From Triticum aestivum (taxonomy: Eukaryota; Streptophyta; Magnoliopsida; Poales; Poaceae), in contig NC_057802.1 in assembly GCF_018294505.1 (NCBI RefSeq), positions 309,959,137 to 310,023,136 on the forward strand: 64,000 bases of DNA, written 5' to 3'. The position numbers and the translations under genes were made by a program. Positions within the stretch are counted from its first letter, which is position 1; every line of letters starts with the position of its first letter. Below, piece by piece: positions 34,195 to 45,221 of this stretch. The notes beneath the pieces are model-generated. The model made no database searches. It saw only the letters and a list, made by a program, of their open reading frames with translations, and had not been told where the DNA came from.

Positions 34195-36980
34195 GATCTA
34201 TCCTTGCTTTTATGCCTAGCTAGGGGCGTTAAACGATAGCGCTTGTTGGGAGGCAACCCAATTTTATTTTTAGTTTTTTTGCTTTTTGCTTCTGTTTAGG
34301 AATAAATATTTGTTCTATCCTCTGGTTAGATTTGTTTTTATGTTTTAATTAGTGTTTGTGCCAAGTTAAACGTATAGGATCTTCTTGGATGATAGTTATT
34401 TGATCTTGCTGTAATTTCCAGAAACTTTCTGTTCACGAAAAAATTGTTAAAAATCACCAGAACGTGATAAAATAGTGAGTCCAATTGCTTCTGATCAATA
34501 AACAAATTGCCTAGGTCTTCCTATTTTGGCTGATTTTTTGGAGTTCCAGAAGTTTGCGTTAGTTACAGATTACTACAGACTGTTCTGTTTTTGACAGATT
34601 CTGTTTTTCGTGTGTTGTTTGCTTATTTTGATGAATCTATGGCTAGTAAAATAGTTTATAACCATAGAGAAGTTGGAATACAGTAGGTTTAATACCAATA
34701 TAAATAAAGAATGAGTTCATTACAGTACCTTGAAGTGGTCTTTTGTTTTCTTTCGCTAACGGAGCTCACGAGGTTTCAGTTGAGTTTTGTGTTGTGAAGT
34801 TTTCAAGTTTTGGGTGAAAGATTTTTGATGGATTATGGAACAAGAAGTGGAAAGAGCCTAAGATTGGGGATGCCCATGGCACCCCCAAGATAATCTAAGG
34901 ACACCAAAAAGCCAAAGCTTGGGGATGCCCCGGAAGGCATCCCCTCTTTCGTCTACTTCCATCGGTAACTTTACTTGGAGCTATATTTTTATTCACCACA
35001 TGATATGTGTTTTTATTGGAGCGTCTTGTATGATTTGAGTCTTTGCTTTTTAGTTTACCACAATAATCCTTGCTGTACACACCTTTTGAGAGAGACGCAC
35101 ATGATTCGGAAATTATTAGAATACTCTATGTGCTTCACTTATATCTTTTGAGTTATATAATTTTTGCTCTAGTACTTCACTTATAACTTTTAGAGCACGG
35201 TGGTGGATTTGTTTGATAGAAACTATTGATCTCTCATGCTTCACTTAGATTATTTTGAGAGTCTTAAATAGCATGGTAATTGCTTGAATAATCCTAATAT
35301 GCTAAGCATAAATGATTTGTAAAAATTCTTATGAGTGTGTTGAATACTAAGAAAAGTTTGATGCTTGATAATTGTTTTGAGATATGAAGATGGTGATATT
35401 AGAGTCATGCTAGTTGAGTAGTTGTGAATTTGAGAAATACTTGTGTTAAAGTTTGTGATTCCCGTAGCATGCACGTATGGTGAACCATTATGTGATGAAG
35501 TCGGACCATGGTTTATTTATTGATTGTCTTCCTTATGAGTGGCGGTCGGGGACGAGCGATGGTCTTTTCCTACCAATCTATCCCCCTAGAGCATGCGCGT
35601 AATACTTTGCTTTGATAACTTGTAGATTTTTGCAATAAGTATATGAGTTCTTTATGACTAATGTTGAGTCCATGGATTATACGCACCCTTCCTCCTTCCA
35701 CCATTGCTAGCCTCTCTAATACCGCGCACTTTTCGCCGGTATCAAACACCCACCATATACCTTCCTGAAAATTTCCACCATACCTACCTATTATGGCATT
35801 TCCATAGCCATTCCGAGATATATTGCCATGCAACTTTCCACCGTTCTGTTTATTATGACACGCTCCATCATTGTCATATTGCTTTGCATGATCATGTAGT
35901 TGACATCATATTTGTGGCAAAGCCACCGTTCATAATTCTTTCATACATGTCACTCTTGATTCATTGCATATCCCGGTATACCGCCGGAGGCATTCATATA
36001 GTCATATTTTGTTCTAAGTATCGAGTTGTAATTGTTGAGTTGTAAGAAAATAAAAGTGTGGTGATCTTCATTTTTAGAGCATTGTCCCAAGTGAGAAAAA
36101 GGATGATGGAGACTATGATTCCCCCACAAGTCGAGATGAGACTCTGGATGAAAAATAAATAAATAAAAGAGGCCATAAAAAAGAGGGAGAAAAGTCCCAA
36201 ATAAAAAAATGAGAGAAAAAGAGAGAAGGGACAATGTTAATATCCTTTTACCACACTTGTGCTTCAAAGTAGCACCATGATCTTCATGATAGAGAGTCTC
36301 TCGTTCTGTCACATTCATATACTAGTGGGAATTTTTCATTATAGAACTTGGCTTGTATATTCCAATGATGGGCTTCCTCAAAATAACCTAGGTCTTCGTG
36401 AGCAAGCGAGTTGGATGCACACCCACTTAGTTTCCTTTGTTGAGCTTTCATATACTTATAGCTCTAGTGCATCCGTTGCATGGCAATCCCTACTCACTCA
36501 CATTGATATCTATTGATGGGCATATCCATAGCCCGTTGATACGCCTAGTTGATGTGAGACTATCTTCTCCCTTTTTGTCTTCTCCACAACCACCATTCTA
36601 CTCCACATATAGTGTTATATCCATGGCTCACGCTCATGTATTGCGTGAAGATTGAAAAAGTTTGAAAATGTCAAAAGTATGAAACAATTGCTTGGCTTGT
36701 CATCGGGGTTGTTCATGATTTAAATACTTTGTGTGGTGAAGATAGAGCATAGCCAGACTATATGATTTTGTAGGGATAACTTTCTTTGGCCATGTTATTT
36801 TGAGTATGCTTGAAGCATTATTATTTTTATGTCAATATAAACTTTTGTCTTGAATCTTCTGGATCTGAATATTCATACCACAATTAAGAAGAATTACATT
36901 GAAATTATGCCAAGTAGCACTCCGCATCAAAAATTCCGTTTTTATCATTTACCTACTCGAGGACGAGCCGGAATTAAGCT
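34195..36980 (+). other. Element F non-coding interior replacing RT-integrase
   Basis: About 2.8 kb of AT-rich sequence has no long ORF. It holds a hairpin GGGGATGCC / GGCATCCCC at 34921-34945 and copies of an AGCTTGGGGATGC motif near 34915 (a variant at 34864) that match the polypurine tract next to the 3' LTR. No relic of RT or integrase motifs is visible. Confidence 0.7.
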
Positions 36981-36990
36981 TGGGGATGCT
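36976..36990 (+). promoter_or_regulatory. Element F polypurine tract
   Basis: AAGCTTGGGGATGCT directly precedes the 3' LTR start TGATACG at 36991, the place where plus-strand DNA synthesis is primed. Confidence 0.75.
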
Positions 36991-38560
36991 TGATACGTCT
37001 CCAACGTATCTATAATTTTTGATTGCTCCATGCTATATTATCTACTGTTTTGGACATTATTGGGCTTTATTATTCACTTTTATATTATTTTTGGGACTAA
37101 CCTATTAACCGAAGGCCCGGCCCAGAATTGCTGTTTTTTGCCTATTTTAGAGTTTCGCAGAAAAGGAATATCAAACGGAGTCCAAACGGAATGAAACCTT
37201 CGGGAACGTGATTTTTAGGAAGATTATGATCCGGGAGACTTGGACCCTACGTCAAGAAACAAAAGAGGAGGCCACGAGGTAGGGGGCGCGCCCACCCCCC
37301 CAGGGCATGCCCTCCACCCTCGTGGGCCCCCTGTTTCTCCACCGACGTACTCCTTCCTCCTATATATACCTACGTACCCCCAAACGATCAGATACGGAGC
37401 CAAAAACCTAATTCCACCGTCGCAACCTTCTGTACCCACGAGATCCCATCTTGGGTCCTGTTCCGGAGCTCCGCCAGAGGGGGCTTCTACATCAACACCA
37501 TAGCCTCTCCGATGAAGTGTGAGTAGTTTACTTCAGACCTTCGGGTCCATAGTTAGTAGCTAGATGGCTTCTTCTCTCTTTTTGGATCTCAATACAATGT
37601 TCTCCCCCTCTCTCGTGGAGATCTATTCGATGTAATCTTCTTTTTGCGGTGTGTTTGTTGAGATCGATGAATTGTGGGTTTATGATCAAGATTATCTATG
37701 AACAATATTTGAATCTTCTCTGAATTCCTTTATGTATGATTGGTTATCTTTGCAAGTCTCTTCGAATTATCAGTTTGGTTTGGCCTACTAGATTGATCTT
37801 TCTTGCAATGGGAGAAGTGCTTAGCTTTGGGTTCAATCTTGCGGTGTCCTTTCCCAGTGACAGTAGGGGCAGCAAGGCATGTATTGTATTGTTTCCATCG
37901 AGGATAACAAAATGGGGTTTTTATCATATTGCATGAATTTATCCCTCTACATCATGTCATCTTGCTTAAGGCGTTACTCTGTTTTCATGAACTTAATACT
38001 CTAGATGCATGCTGGATAGCGGTCGATGAGTGGAGTAATAGTAGTAGATGCAGGCAGGAGTCGGTCTACTTGTCTCGGACGTGATGCCTATATACATGAT
38101 CATACCTAGATATTCTCATAACTATGCTCAATTCTGTCAATTGCTCAACAGTAATTCGTTCACCCACCGTAAAATACTTATGCTCTTGAGAGAAGCCAAT
38201 AGTGAAACCTATGGCCCCCGGGTCTATCTTCATCATATTAATCTTCCAACACTTAGTTATTTCCTTTGCTTTTACTTTGCTTTTATTTTCCTTTGCATCT
38301 TTATCACAAAAATACCAAAAATATTATCCTATTATATCTATCAGATCTCACTCTCGTAAGTGACTGTGAAGGGATTGACAAACCCTTATCGCGTTGGTTG
38401 CGAGGATTTATTTGTATTGTGCAGGTACGAGGGATTTGCGCGTAGCCTCCTACTGGATTGATACCTTGGTTCTCAAAAACTGAGGGAAATACTTACGCTA
38501 CTTTGCTGCATCACCCTTTCCTCTTCAAGGGAAAACCAACGCCGTGCTCAAGAGGTAGCA
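36991..38560 (+). repeat. Element F 3' LTR (1570 bp)
   Basis: It matches the 5' LTR over its full length with scattered substitutions, a C-rich insertion near 37290-37310 and a 16-base deletion near 37476. It is followed by the target duplication TACAC. Confidence 0.93.
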
Positions 38561-39583
38561 TACACTCGTCACCGGGTCCCACTTCCAAAAATCTCACAGT
38601 GCCTTGAGGTTGAGTACACAGATGATCTACGTAGGTTCAAATACGATCATGGTGACTGTCGTCTATAGAAGATAGCAATTTGTTGAGTTCCCAACCGCTC
38701 TTAGGATTACACAAACTATCATGTTGTTGCTATCTTCGACAAGCTTGTTGCCGTCCTTACTTCCATGCCTCATTGGATATTGCTCAAAAATCAATTTTTG
38801 TACATGGATGAGTACTGTGATGCAATTCAATACGAGAGTCGTGTTTGCTGCCACCACTCATGGCACTATTTTTGCATGGAATCCTTATTGTTTTGATACG
38901 TTTGTCTTCCACCGTAATTAGAATTGTTTCATCCACTTGCATGTGAGTTAGTATACCTGTACTAATTAACCTTCTTGTGTTTCCAAGGTCCTGTGAACAT
39001 TCCACCACCTATACTTGAAACAAATTATAACCAAGGGGGAGATGACGATGGTGATGACCACGAGCATGTATGAGGACGAGCAGGACCTACATACTCAGTG
39101 GCGCCTGGCAACTTATCCCGATGGATCACCTCTTCTTGTATGTATATAGGGCACTACTGATGTTACTAAGGAAGCAGGAGTTGTCTCCCATGATCGCACT
39201 CTCCGGACCTATTCCAACATCCGTTGTAGGGTATTTGGGATGGACACTAGTGTGCTAGCACCAACACCTTCTGACTGATTCCGTATTGATAGTATTGGAG
39301 AAAACTCGCTCTTCCTTGGACAAAACTATCCAATGATGGTGAAAGGCGATCCATCTGTTGTTGGCACAACGTTACTACCGTTTATGAGAAGCAACTGTAT
39401 CGATACCTCGGACATTGCTATGGTTCCCTACCTGGCTATAACAATATGCGTCCTGATATAGGCCGCTTCAGCCTGGATGATGAGTCTTGCATTGGTTTCG
39501 ATATTGATAATAGCTTCCCCTTCCCAGAGGCTTACTTATGGTTTAAAGCAAGCGTTTCCAACTCCGAGGATTGGTTGAGCTGA

Positions 39584-41002
39584 AGTTCATTTCATTGCTT
39601 GTTATTTGTTGTGTGATAAAAACTTTAGTTTTACTAGAATGTTTTGTTGGAAATAATCTATAATCCAACATGTATCCTCGTTGTCGTTGTGTGTTGATAA
39701 CTTGTTGTATGTAATGAATGGTACATTTGCATATGCATGTCATAAACTCAATTTATGAACGGTTTTCGAGTCACTTCTTGGAGTGTGAGTACCGTAGTAG
39801 TATAGCCAGCATCCAGTTATATGAAGTTGCCACATCACATAGAGCCAACCTAATAGTGGAGTATGCTAGTGCAATAGTTAGTCCTATTAGTAGTATACCA
39901 TCAACTAGAGCTAGGTGTTGCACGGAGGCCGAGAAATATGGTGATAGCGTGACTGTCTGAGGTGGGCTTGTACGTAGTATGATGTAGGCACATGGCTTGC
40001 CATGTTTCCTACTCCTCCGGTCTAAATGTGGAGAATATTTGGTCGAGTTCTTCCTCCTTTTGCTGACACGTGGGATATCCAGCATCCAGGTCGTGTCATG
40101 CAAGAAAATGGAGTGCTAGTTGAAGCCACATGATGTGCATCTTGGGTTAAACTGTAAATAGAATCTTACTCTTGAGTAACTCCAAAAGCGACCACCAAAG
40201 ATCTTGATTGGATTTTTTTTCATCACCAGCACGTCGAGGTGAAAGATGTGCAGGTTCAGTGGGTCATCTTGCGTTTTCACCGACATGTGGGACCGCATGT
40301 GAGCAAATAGAAGATGGGCACACTCCGCGTGTCTGCTGGCTGGCTGAGAAGAGAGAGAGAGAGGAGGGCTGAGCACGAACTCAAGGAAATTTTGCGACAA
40401 TGTGAGTAGTACTAGTGGTGTACCGTACTCCTGGAGAGATAATGTGTTCGCTCTACGTAACTAGCACCTCGATATAGTGGGGTGGCATGGGCCATAACTA
40501 GCATTCACGTCTAGCGGTACAGCACATGCCACCCACACGAGTCCAATCTGACACCAATTTTCTTGGAGTCCATGCTACAACTATCTCTTCTCCCTCCCAT
40601 TTTCTCTAACTCAGCAATCGCGTAGTGGGCGGGGTGGCGGTTTGCCGATAGTCGGTTTTCTCAACTGCGGTCCCACTTGTAAGTGAAAATGCAACACAGC
40701 ATGCATTCCCCCTTGAGCGGCGTGCTGGACCAACCGTGTGGGGGTGCGACGTGAACACGGCAGGCTTTTCCTTTTGAACTTGTAAAATTTGGTTCTGCTC
40801 CATGGCGCTGCCGATAGATAGAAATAACGATTTTCCCTAGTGTAATGAGAAGTTTGGTTCTGGTGCGGTTCATGCATGGAGTATGTATGAAAATTATGAA
40901 GTTGATGCGAAAGGTAAGATAATTACTAGTACAATATACTACTACATGGAATTGACGGAAAGATAAAGATACATACAGATCCATCAACGACATCCTCATG
41001 CC
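39584..41002. other. Intergenic stretch
   Basis: No gene is recognised between the KIB/DUF295-type pseudogene and the 189-aa gene. A CACGTCGAG motif near 40230 and an A-rich tract near 40200 are the only points of note. Short ORFs here have no protein-like composition that I can support. Confidence 0.5.
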
Positions 41003-41572
41003 CTAGTGTGCCGGGTTACCAACCGACGTTTGAGGAGCAGTCGCGTTGGCGGCGAGCTCAACGTGCTTCTGAACAATGTCGTCCAAGGTTGTCCCGCGGT
41101 CCAAGAAGGCCAGCATGCTATCATCCTCCTCTTGCACGTAGTAGTCCTTGTGGATGATTTGCGCGTAGACGTTGGTGATTATGTCGATGGTGTCTTGCTG
41201 CGCCAGGCGCTGCGCGGAGAGCGCGGCCTCGAGGTGGACATTCTCTGGCGCGACGGCGGGCAGTCGCAGGGCCACCAGTGCGTCGAAGAGGTTTTCACCA
41301 TAGAGGCTGTTGAGGGTGGCGGGAATCGCAGAGCCTAGGCGCGTGGGATGGAGGCGTACGTCAAGGTCGTCCGCGAGCTTCTTGACGACGGTGAACTTGT
41401 CGAGGAAGCCGGCGAGGACCTCGTCAAATAAGGAGATGAAGTTGTCATCCAAGAGGCCTCTCCCCCTGGCGGCCTCAAGCACGACCTGGAGACGTTCCTC
41501 AGTGCCTGGCCGCAGGCCGGCGTCGTGGACCATCTGGCACAGCCGGCTGATGCTCGCGCTCATCGCCTCCAT
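41003..41572 (-). CDS. Single-exon protein of unknown function (189 aa)
   Basis: I do not recognise this family. The frame runs from ATG at 41572 (context GACCCATGG, a good plant start) to a TAG at 41003. The protein is acidic and mostly helical by eye, begins MEAMSASISRLCQMV, has one Cys, a DNFISLFDEVLAGFLDKF helix and a Glu/Asp patch QEEDDSM near residue 150, and lacks a signal peptide or membrane span. GC content is much higher than in the flanks, as for grass genes. A TATATT motif on the minus strand near 41684-41679 lies about 107 bases upstream. A weak resemblance of LLDDNFISLF to the start of plant phosphotransfer (HPt) proteins was not convincing: the conserved His motif is absent. 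Confidence 0.7.
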   Translation of the reverse strand: MEAMSASISRLCQMVHDAGLRPGTEERLQVVLEAARGRGLLDDNFISLFDEVLAGFLDKFTVVKKLADDLDVRLHPTRLGSAIPATLNSLYGENLFDALVALRLPAVAPENVHLEAALSAQRLAQQDTIDIITNVYAQIIHKDYYVQEEDDSMLAFLDRGTTLDDIVQKHVELAANATAPQTSVGNPAH

Positions 41573-41815
41573 GGGTCTAGCTTCTAGTCAACTGATCTTG
41601 TGATTGGAGTGATCATTCTTGCCCTTGGTTAGGGTCCGTAGGTGCATAGGATTTCATAGATTGGACTAGCGGGGAGCCAATATATGAAAAGTGCAGACTG
41701 CGTTGCATTCACGTGTGTGTTGGCCATCTAGTCCTCGGCCCTCCCTCCATGCCGGTGCAGTATAGTCATATCACCGAGACCAAGTTGGGGCAAAACGAGA
41801 GAACTTTGATGTTTA

Positions 41816-42036
41816 CTGGTTTATTGGTCCCCTTTGCATTTTGCGCCAAGTTTTGACCTTTGATTTAACTAATAAAATTTTAATGCATGTAACCAAAAAT
41901 AATATCATTGGAAACTATGTTCAAATACGAATCCAATGATACAATTTTTGGTGACATGCATTATTATTATTTTAGTTAAAACTATGGTCAAAATTTGGCA
42001 CAAAATACTAAGGGGGCCAATAAACCAAGACGGAGG
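41816..42036. mobile_element. Stowaway-like MITE (left end eroded)
   Basis: The internal palindrome (TTTTGACC...GGTCAAAA and ATGCATGT...ACATGCAT) and the right end GACGGAG before TA match a common grass Stowaway group. The left TIR is shortened to CTGGTTTATTGG. It is related to the copy at 45014. Confidence 0.75.
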
Positions 42037-42038
42037 TA

Positions 42039-42251
42039 CTACCTCTCTCTCAGTTTACAGGGCGTGCGCGTACTTCTAATCGTCAATTTGACCAACCTAA
42101 TACAAATCATATATTACAAAAAATATACCAATACAAACTTCAGATGTTCTATTTTCAAACGGTGTAATTTTTGTGTATATAGTTTATATTAGGGTAACAA
42201 AATTCGCAACCTAGGTATACGCGTAGGACTTGTAAACTGAAACGAGGGTAG
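42039..42251. mobile_element. Stowaway-like MITE, adjacent to the previous one
   Basis: The element begins CTACCTCTCTCTCAGTTTACAG and ends with the inverted match GTAAACTGAAACGAGGGTAG. It is flanked by TA (42037-42038 and 42252-42253). The interior is AT-rich and palindromic. The left TA is shared with the previous MITE. Confidence 0.75.
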
Positions 42252-42983
42252 TAGGAGTAGTATTTTGTAATTGTTGTCACTGCATAAAGAGAATTGAGCA
42301 CTGCATGTTGTGCTAAGTAGTCTCAAGTCATTGAATGCATGCACACCCCACGTCTCCTATTGGGTGATTTCTTTTTCCGTGGCAAAAACAAGGAATGAGG
42401 TGGGCAGTGAATGCACCGTGCCTAAAAGTTTTGGGATTATTTGGTTTTCGTAAGACGACTAATGCACCAGTACAGAGGGAGTACAATAGTAGTCTTTGAT
42501 TGCAATTTTTTGTTGGTAGCTTACCAAGCTGACCGCTCGGTGAGTACAATAGTAGTCTAGATGAGATTTCAGATTTGAGCCATCTACCAAAAGGGAGAGT
42601 GTATAATATCATCAGGAACTATGTTCAAAACCAAATAAAACAATACTCCATGTATTTATTTACAAAGGGAGTAGTATATTTTTTGCCATGCATTACTAGA
42701 TATTGCTAGTCAAATACTAAATCCAGATGGACGTGGTAGTACTACTAAATCCAGACATTGGTGCTAGACTAGTAGTAGTACTACCAATGTAGTAGTAATA
42801 TACTACCCGTTGGTCAAATTATTACATGCTACACATCACAGTGAAGTGACAAGACCCTGCGCCGGAGATGGCACCTGAGTGTAGGCGCCGTGTTCGACAT
42901 ACCAAAGTCAGCCTCACCGTGTGCAGTCACTATCATCATGTCTGTAGAGCTAGCCTGCTTACAACTAGCCGTGTTCGACATAA
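42252..42983. other. AT-rich interval without a recognised gene
   Basis: The sequence contains many ACTACTA/TAGTAGT steps and a TACAATAGTAGTCT segment repeated at about 42481 and 42544. It is probably built of eroded MITEs. No gene is seen. Confidence 0.4.
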
Positions 42984-43927
42984 TTTCCCGTGCGTTGCCA
43001 CGAGTATCTCTACACTTTTCTTATACGAGTAAGATGCCCGTGCATTGCATGGAACACCAAGATTGGGGGTGGACGGCGCCGGCAGCGGCCATCGCGCCAT
43101 ATTGTTCCATGGCCTTCTAGATGTGGTGGGGAAGAGATAGGGCTCATTGTGAGAGACACAGAGTTGTTGGTAAATAGGGAACAAGTGCGGGCATCTTTTT
43201 GCAAAACTGCAGTAGTTTGCTTTGTATGCGTCAGACCTAGATCCGACGGCTATTGGTGAAACATGGCAGGCACACCATCATCACCGACTCAAGACCTCTT
43301 TGATTAGCAGGATTTTGAAAATGTAGGAATAGGAAAAGTATAGATTTGGAGTGTCATGGCCACTTGAATCCGATAGGATTAGCAAGGAGCATTTGATTTC
43401 ACGGGAAAAGCAAAGGAATTGTAAAAAGAGGTTAGAGTAGATGTTAGATTTCCTATGAAATGTAGTACAAAACATTCCATTGAAAAAATTCCTATGTGAC
43501 TCAATCCTATGAATCAGAGGACAAACGTAGGAAAAATTTCAATGGATTTCCATCCTCCAAAAATCCTATAGAATTACCTTGAATCAAAGGAGCCCTCAGG
43601 TTTTTATAGGAGTAGTATAGAGAAATAGAGAAACTCTTATAAAAAACCGAGTTGGTGATGATGGTGTGCCTACCATCCTGCAATATGGGCCGTCCGCTAT
43701 ATCTGACGGACAAAAAGCAAACTATGGCAATTTTGCAAAAAGATACCCGCACCCCTCTCCACATTTGCAGATAAGGCCTTCCCTCGTTCATTTCGTCTCC
43801 CACAAGATAAATGACTCGTATAAATGCATCTTGATGTTCCATGAAACGCATGGGCCTCTTGCTGTTAATAATAAAAAGTGTACTCGAGTAATGGGTATAT
43901 CGTTGTCGCACCTATGCACGCGAATAT
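42984..43927. mobile_element. Fold-back (long inverted repeat) DNA element
   Basis: The left arm 42984-43288 and right arm 43599-43927 are imperfect inverted copies: GCCCGTGCATTGCATGGAAC pairs with the CCATGAAACGCATGGGC side, GCGGGCATCTTTTTGCAAAA with TTTTGCAAAAAGATACCCGC, and GGCACACCATCATCACC with GGTGATGATGGTGTGCC. A Tourist MITE sits between the arms. The ends (CCCGTGCGTTGC) are common in grass DNA elements with long TIRs; no transposase is present. Confidence 0.65.
43292..43595. mobile_element. Tourist-like (Harbinger) MITE, TSD TCA
   Basis: This 304-bp element is flanked by TCA (43289-43291 and 43596-43598). Its ends AGACCTCTTTGATT and AATCAAAGGAGCCC are inverted matches. It is nested between the arms of the fold-back element. 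Confidence 0.82.
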
Positions 43928-44509
43928 TTATCGTAACATAGTACCTCGTGCTGGATAGTCGTACTATTACAAGTTTCAAACTAATATTACAAATGCTAGG
44001 AGTAATGCTACACCTACGAAGAGGGAATTATTAGGAAGTTTACGTGAGAGCTTTCGTTACTTTAGGTGGATGCAGCATTATCATACAAACTAAAATCCAT
44101 CGCCCTGACAAGTCACTAATGGGCAAATAAATATTTGAGTCTCTAGCGACTTGATGTTTCAAAAAACAAATTCAGCTTCTGCAAAGACTTTGTCATTTAG
44201 GCTTAGACGCTTGCAGTGATCAGCATGCCATTCATTGTTACGCCAGAGAATGCCAAACCTCATTACCTTGAGCACACTTGCCTCCAGAACAAAGAACCTG
44301 GCCAATTTAATCTCAGATGTGCTGCCTCGGTAGTCAATCAAATCAATTTCTGTAAGATGGAGATCAAGGCATTCGATGAGATTGTTATAGTGCAGCACGT
44401 TTTTCACTTTCGGGTCTTTTTTATCTGCAAAAGAAGAGAACATATTAGAGCAGCTAGCTGTATAAGATTGTCGTGTCATCAAGAGGTACCAATATCATTC
44501 GCTCATACG

Positions 44510-45010
44510 ATTGGCTATAGGGTTCACTCTAAGGCTAATGATATTTTTTCACTCCCTTCTCTCTCTCTTTCTCTTTTCTCTCATTTACCTAGGAGCACGT
44601 GAAGAGCTTGGGCACTTGTTTCCTTCCACTATGTGGCCAATGCCATATTTCTCAAAAGTATGCCACATAATACGCATCGATGTCAAATGAAAAGATTTTG
44701 GCACTGCTCTAGCGATTGTGAGAGAGTTGGCATCGATGTGCACACAGACCCACATGTATAAACAAATCAATCAAACCAACTACACCAGCCTCTCCCTCCC
44801 CCAAACAAGTGTTTTCTATTGCCCCGGTCCTCTCCCTCTCCCACGCAAGTGTTTTCTCATTGTGTGAGTTAATTTGGCACCGGAGCAAAGTAGGTGATCC
44901 AGATTGGGGCACCAGGTGAGAAATGGAGGGGCATCGATGCCAAATGCATCAGAAGTGAATTTGGCACGTGTTTTGGCCTACATAGTGGAGGGCCGTTATA
45001 GCCCACTTTT
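44510..45010. mobile_element. Inverted-repeat element in the F-box gene intron (tentative)
   Basis: TCCACTATGTGGCCAA near 44627 pairs with TGGCCTACATAGTGGA near 44978, and GGCTATAGGG near 44513 with CCGTTATAGCCC near 44999, so about 500 bases form a large imperfect inverted repeat. No coding sequence is present. The borders are approximate. Confidence 0.45.
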
Positions 45011-45013
45011 GTA

Positions 45014-45221
45014 CTACCTCGTATTTAGTGTAAAATTTTGACCATAGATTTACCTAAGAAAATGCCAATGCATGTCACAAAAACTTATACTATTCGAAAT
45101 TATGTTCAAATATGAATCCAATGATATAATTTTTAGTGACATGCATTAACATTTTCTTAGTTAAATCTATGGTCAAATTTTGATACTACAAAATACGAAT
45201 AGTAAACCAGGACGGAGGTAG
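45014..45221. mobile_element. Stowaway-like MITE in the F-box gene intron
   Basis: This 208-bp element has TA on both sides (45012-45013 and 45222-45223). The right end GGACGGAGGTAG and the left CTACCTC are inverted matches. The interior is palindromic and matches the MITE at 41816-42036. Confidence 0.82.

Larger units (their letters stand above)
30336..38560 (+). mobile_element. Element F: Athila-like Ty3/gypsy element, non-autonomous (Gag-protease only)
   Basis: A complete 8,225-bp element has TACAC duplications at 30331-30335 and 38561-38565, LTRs at 30336-31891 and 36991-38560, a PBS, one ORF and a polypurine tract. The DLG form of the protease active site and the tRNA-Asp-type PBS are usual for Athila-type elements. 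RT, RNase H and integrase are absent: 34195-36990 is AT-rich and non-coding. It must therefore have moved with enzymes supplied by a relative. The TGATACGTCTCC LTR is extremely common in Triticeae; the family may be one of the Sabrina/Fatima kind, but I cannot verify the name. Confidence 0.92.
29947..39583 (+). pseudogene. KIB/DUF295-type (F-box associated) gene, split by element F
   Basis: The reading frame begins MEGTGRKRPRYSC at 29947 and continues with DVVEQLIDRCDV (F-box-like position), DLPYLLHRDPAR and GKAVAGANGDWVVYI. It is cut after VNVYT by element F at 30335/30336. After the second TACAC (38561-38565) it continues directly as RHRVPLPKISQCLEVEY, then KLVAVLTSMPHWILL, YESRVFAATTHGTIFAW, and closes with RFSLDDESCIGFDIDN, SFPFPEAYLWFKA and a TGA at 39581-39583. 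These are beta-propeller motifs of the plant DUF295 (KIB1-4) family. In-frame TAGs at 30118, 30166 and 38665, and frame changes between 38930 and 39400, show it is dead apart from the insertion. Confidence 0.75.

Noticed and set aside
41003..41572. Histidine phosphotransfer (HPt) protein
   Set aside because: Only a short LLDDNF-type resemblance; the conserved HQLKGSS-type motif is missing.
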